From positions 1 through 23,350 of the forward strand of contig JAEWWF010000099.1 in NCBI GenBank assembly GCA_023396465.1: 23,350 nucleotides of DNA, given 5' to 3'. The notes under the pieces were generated by a model that had not been told where the DNA came from, did no database searches, and saw only the letters and a program-made list of their open reading frames with translations. This document shows positions 22,836 through 23,350 of the stretch, one piece after another; the stretch's first letter is position 1, and every line of letters starts with the position of its first letter. Source of the stretch: Pseudomonadota bacterium. GTDB lineage: Bacteria > Pseudomonadota > Alphaproteobacteria > Rhodospirillales > Rhodospirillaceae. A program made the translations under genes and the position numbers.

Positions 22836-22864
22836 CATATACTAAAAATTGTTCCCTTAAGCAA
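22836..22864 (-). promoter_or_regulatory. likely sigma-70-type promoter of the collar-protein operon
   Basis: On the minus strand TTGCTT (22859-22864) and TATATG (22836-22841) are separated by 17 bases inside the most A/T-rich stretch of the window, about 80 bases before the first collar gene. Both boxes are partial matches, but spacing, composition and position agree. The -35 region overlaps a 12-base motif that is also found upstream of the giant gene. Confidence 0.5.
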
Positions 22865-22868
22865 AAAC
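22857..22868. promoter_or_regulatory. shared motif TTAAGCAAAAAC upstream of the collar operon
   Basis: TTAAGCAAAAAC (22857-22868) and TTATGCAAAAAC (20383-20394, upstream of the giant gene) agree in 11 of 12 bases and have the same orientation relative to the minus-strand genes they precede. In a GC-rich genome two such A/T-rich matches at the two operon heads suggest a common regulator, although chance similarity of A/T-rich promoter DNA is possible. Confidence 0.35.
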
Positions 22869-22881
22869 ATGCATAGACATA

Positions 22882-22898
22882 AAGGGCGAATCGCCTTT
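22882..22898. other. small dyad AAGGGCGA-A-TCGCCTTT
   Basis: An eight-base arm pairs with its partner around a single A, with one G-T pair. It lies between the terminator of the oxidoreductase gene and the collar-operon promoter, just upstream of the -35 box. An operator for the collar operon or a second weak terminator would both fit. Confidence 0.3.
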
Positions 22899-22951
22899 CA
22901 CGAGAACGATAGTTGAGTTCCCCACATCCTGAACGCGATCAGACCGGCATG

Positions 22952-22981
22952 AAAATGCCGCGCACCTCTGGATGCGCGGCA
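22952..22981 (-). terminator. intrinsic terminator after the oxidoreductase gene
   Basis: On the minus strand a perfect 9-bp GC-rich stem (22973-22981 with 22956-22964, loop of 8) is followed at once by TTTT (22952-22955). It lies 42 bases after the downstream TGA (23023-23025) of the oxidoreductase reading frame, as expected for its transcript end. Confidence 0.8.
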
Positions 22982-23022
22982 CCTCGATTGCAAATCCTGG
23001 TGAAACGGGTGGACCGATCGGG

Positions 23023-23350
23023 TCAGCCGCCCTGCGGCCCCTCCACCATCCAGGTGCGGCCGCGCTTCAGCAGCGCGTTGATGGAAACGTCCGGCGTGCG
23101 CGCGTGCTGGTCCGCTTTCCACGCCACCACCGCATCCTCGTGGCACGGCGCCGGGTCATCGTAGAGGACGCCGAAGGCCACCGGGAACGACGGCCCCTTC
23201 ATGGCTGCCAGCAGGCCGGCGAGCACCGGGTCGGTCTTGTCGTGGACCAGGATGTCGGCCGCGGTGATGCCGTTCTAGCCCACAGTCACCACCTCCAGCT
23301 TGAAGGTGCCGGGACGGACCCGCAGGCCCTGGGTGTTGCCGTCCCCAAAC
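23023..23350 (-). pseudogene. 2-oxoacid:ferredoxin oxidoreductase beta subunit, C-terminal part, with in-frame TAG
   Basis: The gene enters from beyond the window. The visible frame reads FGDGNTQGLRVRPGTFKLEV, then VTVG, a TAG stop (23275-23277), and NGITAADILVHDKTDPVLAG followed by FPVAFGVLYDDPAP and INALLKRGRTWMVEG up to TGA. This matches the C-terminal end of KorB-like beta subunits, where the motif is VTVGENGITEAD; the TAG stands in the place of that Glu and is one base from GAG. Reading on without a frame change restores 83 more family-like residues, so the break is recent or is a sequencing error. If real, the protein loses its last quarter or so. The partner alpha subunit and the TPP site would lie outside the window. 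A terminator follows. Confidence 0.7.

Overview
The window is GC-rich chromosomal DNA of alphaproteobacterial type. Codon third positions are mostly G or C, and the gene content looks like a motile, free-living Rhodospirillales-like bacterium (chemotaxis phosphatase, LOV/c-di-GMP signalling, solo amino-acid binding protein, 2-oxoacid:ferredoxin oxidoreductase). The genus cannot be fixed from the sequence alone. I see no tRNA, rRNA, CRISPR array, transposase or integrase.

Layout. 1-201 is the tail of an acyl-CoA dehydrogenase, followed by a perfect palindrome and an unknown one-pass membrane protein (398-943). 1067-4320 is a compact plus-strand signalling operon: a single-domain response regulator, a CheC-type phosphatase with both active sites intact, and a PAS-LOV-PAS-GAF-GGDEF diguanylate cyclase whose LOV domain keeps the photoactive cysteine. 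A convergent gene for a periplasmic LivK-like binding protein (4387-5502, minus) and an HSL-type alpha/beta hydrolase (5769-6704, plus) follow.

The core of the window, 6712-20242, is read on the minus strand. It encodes, in transcription order: a 2377-residue surface protein (LEPR motif, DUF4347 domain, about ten Ig/cadherin-like repeats, Pro/Gly-rich tail), a TolC-family outer-membrane lipoprotein, a small HlyD-type periplasmic adaptor, a second HlyD adaptor carrying a cytoplasmic GAF-like domain, and a PqqD-M50 peptidase-HlyD fusion membrane protein. There are three adaptor modules and one TolC, but no ABC ATPase or RND pump. I read this as a dedicated export/processing machine for the giant protein in which the M50 protein takes the inner-membrane position usually held by an ABC transporter. 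The only cysteine in the giant protein lies in the DUF4347 domain, 43 residues after a His-Gly pair, as expected of a clan CD (caspase/gingipain-like) His/Cys dyad. That suggests self-processing.

Upstream of the giant gene on the same strand is a GNAT acetyltransferase and, before it, three tandem phage-tail-collar (microcystin-dependent-protein) genes without other phage genes (20551-22758). A 12-base motif (11 of 12 identical) lies upstream of both the giant gene and the collar-gene operon, which hints that they are regulated together. The collar proteins may be partners or cargo of the exporter; this is inference.

The window ends in the C-terminal part of a 2-oxoacid:ferredoxin oxidoreductase beta subunit that has an in-frame TAG where family members have glutamate, followed by a clear intrinsic terminator.
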